From positions 1 to 54,809 of the forward strand of contig JAJEIA010000018.1 of the NCBI GenBank assembly GCA_022823505.1: 54,809 bases of DNA, in the 5' to 3' direction. Both the position numbers and the translations under genes were made by a program. The first letter of the stretch is position 1. Every line of letters begins with the position of its first letter. The notes beneath the pieces are model-generated. The model did not search any database. It was not told the DNA's origin and saw only the letters and a program-made list of their open reading frames with translations. This document shows, one piece after another, positions 53,472-54,809 of the stretch. The stretch comes from Dehalococcoidia bacterium. Its GTDB lineage: Bacteria > Chloroflexota > Dehalococcoidia > Lucifugimonadales > UBA3495.

Positions 53472-54809
53472 ATGGCAGGAAGCAACGACATCGCACTGAT
53501 GGCGCACCTTCTTCGCCGGGCGGGCTTCAGCGCCAGCCGCGACGAGATCGAAGCCGCTGCTGCGAGAGGCTATGACACCGTGGTGGAGGAGTTGTTGAAC
53601 CCCGGCTCGACTTCGGGCGTCGAAGACGACATCATGCTCCGCTACCATCCCACCTACAACCACCCGGGCGCCATCGAGATCAACATCCAAAACTGGGTGT
53701 ATCGCATGGTCAACACCGAGTACCAGCTCAAGGAGAAGATGGCCCTCTTCTGGCACATGATCTTCTGCGCCGGTCACTCCAAGATCGACTCCGGCGAGGA
53801 AATGGGCCGGATGATCCAGATGTTCCGGGACAAGGGCATGGGCAATTTCCGGGAACTGCTGATGGAACTGTCCACCAGCCCCGCCATGGTCTACTACCTG
53901 GACAACTGCGAGAGCCACAAGACGGCCATCAACGAGAACTACGGCCGTGAGCTGCTCGAGCTGTTCTCCATGGGCGTCGGCATGAACGAAGAGTTCAACT
54001 ACTCTGAGGACGACGTGAAGGCCACCGCCCGCGCGTTCACCGGCTGGAATATCGCTCCGGGATACCCGCCCTTCCCCTACGGCCGGAGCCCCTGGGAATT
54101 CCGGTTCGACCCCGCCGACCATGATGACGAAGAAAAGACGTTCCTGGGTCGCACGGGCAACTGGAATGGCGACGATATCCTGGACATCATCGCGGACCAG
54201 AGGGCCACTGCCCGGTTCATCTCCCGCCACATGTACAACTACTTCGTTGCCGACGAGGTTCCGGTTCCCAGCTGGCGGCAGACCCCACCGAAGGACGAGA
54301 GCCTGCTGGCCGAACTGGAGCAGGCGTACTTTGACAGCGGCTACAACATCACCGCGATGCTGCGCACGCTGTTCAACTCCGATGCTTTCAAGAACGCCCA
54401 ATATGCCAAGGTGAAGAACCCGGCCGAGATGGTTGCCGGCACCCTGCGCATGGTTGGCGACCACCGCGACGAGATCAAGCCCGGCATGTTCGAGCTGAGC
54501 CAGGAGCCCAAGTACATGGGCATGGACCTGATGAACCCGCCCACCGTCGAGGGTTGGCACACCGGACACGAGTGGATTGACTCCGGCACCCTGGTCGAGC
54601 GCATCAACTTCGCCGCCGACTATCTCGGCCGCACGGACCTCCCCGGCGTCCAGAGCATGATTACCAGGCTCATGGCCGCCGGCGACAGCCTCAGCCCCGA
54701 ACAGTTCGTCGACACCTGCGCCGACCTGGTTGGCTGCCTGAACCTCACTGAGGACACCCGCGACCAGCTTATCGCTCACGCCGGCCGTGGTGGCAGCCTC
54801 ACCCACGGC
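53472..54809 (+). CDS. DUF1800 family protein (partial, runs off the right edge)
   Basis: 446 codons are visible; the frame is still open at the end. ATG 53472 has a near-perfect AAGGAGGAAC ribosome binding site. The N-terminus (IALMAHLLRRAGFSASRDEI) and NWVYRMVNTEYQLKEKMALFWH, YYLDNCESHKTAINENYGRELLELFSMG (the family's central N-x-N-Y-A/G-R-E-L-L-E-L-F), ARAFTGWNI and the DDILDIIADQRATARFISRHMY region are characteristic. DUF1800 proteins are secreted or membrane-linked proteins of unknown function, usually followed by a DUF1501 (sulfatase-like) gene, which would lie just beyond the window. The function is unknown; this copy has no obvious signal peptide. Confidence 0.88.
   Translation, partial: MAGSNDIALMAHLLRRAGFSASRDEIEAAAARGYDTVVEELLNPGSTSGVEDDIMLRYHPTYNHPGAIEINIQNWVYRMVNTEYQLKEKMALFWHMIFCAGHSKIDSGEEMGRMIQMFRDKGMGNFRELLMELSTSPAMVYYLDNCESHKTAINENYGRELLELFSMGVGMNEEFNYSEDDVKATARAFTGWNIAPGYPPFPYGRSPWEFRFDPADHDDEEKTFLGRTGNWNGDDILDIIADQRATARFISRHMYNYFVADEVPVPSWRQTPPKDESLLAELEQAYFDSGYNITAMLRTLFNSDAFKNAQYAKVKNPAEMVAGTLRMVGDHRDEIKPGMFELSQEPKYMGMDLMNPPTVEGWHTGHEWIDSGTLVERINFAADYLGRTDLPGVQSMITRLMAAGDSLSPEQFVDTCADLVGCLNLTEDTRDQLIAHAGRGGSLTHG

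Overview
The window is a 54.8 kb piece of a GC-rich bacterial chromosome (about 60-65% G+C by eye), densely packed on both strands. The gene repertoire includes three family III (CaiB/BaiF) CoA-transferases, a CitE-like lyase, a MaoC-type hydratase, a flavin-dependent luciferase-like monooxygenase, two molybdenum hydroxylases, a DUF1800 protein, very large FtsX-type permeases and a caa3-type CtaG. This suggests an aerobic member of the Chloroflexota, most like the marine or sponge-associated SAR202/Dehalococcoidia lineages. That assignment is inferred from gene content; there is no rRNA gene here. I see no tRNA, rRNA, CRISPR array, insertion sequence or prophage.

Layout. 1-5.8 kb: the start of a xanthine dehydrogenase-family subunit, a small EGR-repeat membrane protein, a tight three-gene operon (FAD-linked oxidase, small membrane protein, membrane-anchored molybdenum oxidoreductase), a CoA-transferase and a PD-(D/E)XK-like protein. 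5.9-17.2 kb: a CitE-like lyase, then minus-strand genes for a luciferase-like monooxygenase and two giant FtsX permeases, CtaG with a secreted partner, and a duplicated ferredoxin-fold protein with a clear terminator. 17.4-22 kb: a plus-strand acyl-CoA cluster (two CoA-transferases, a small membrane protein, a MaoC-like hydratase broken by an in-frame stop) and a Uma2-type nuclease. 22-27 kb: housekeeping genes: tyrS (also broken by an in-frame stop), ribF, rsmD, coaD, a coiled-coil protein and a DUF151 nuclease.

27.2-34.9 kb: a complete F-type ATP synthase operon in the order Z/I-B-E-F-H-A-G-D-C behind a near-consensus promoter. An AT-richer EGR-repeat membrane gene sits between atpG and atpD. 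The redox repressor gene rex ends tail to tail with atpC. 35.8-44 kb: DUF503, a SelW-like selenoprotein whose selenocysteine TGA hides its N-terminus, an alpha/beta hydrolase, a large membrane iron-sulfur oxidoreductase, HNH and Smr genes, holB and lysA. 44-54.8 kb: a collagen-like surface protein, a three-subunit CO-dehydrogenase-like molybdenum hydroxylase with a histidine-rich tail, surE, an MFS transporter, a PIG-L deacetylase and the first 446 codons of a DUF1800 protein.

Functionally, the window combines respiration (ATP synthase, CtaG, Fe-S oxidoreductase, Rex) with oxidation of organic compounds through flavin and molybdenum enzymes and acyl-CoA chemistry. The points most worth a second look are the selenoprotein, the two in-frame stops within 2 kb, the EGR-repeat family with one copy inside the atp operon, an apparent ATA start codon, and the FAD-oxidase/membrane-protein/Mo-oxidoreductase unit.
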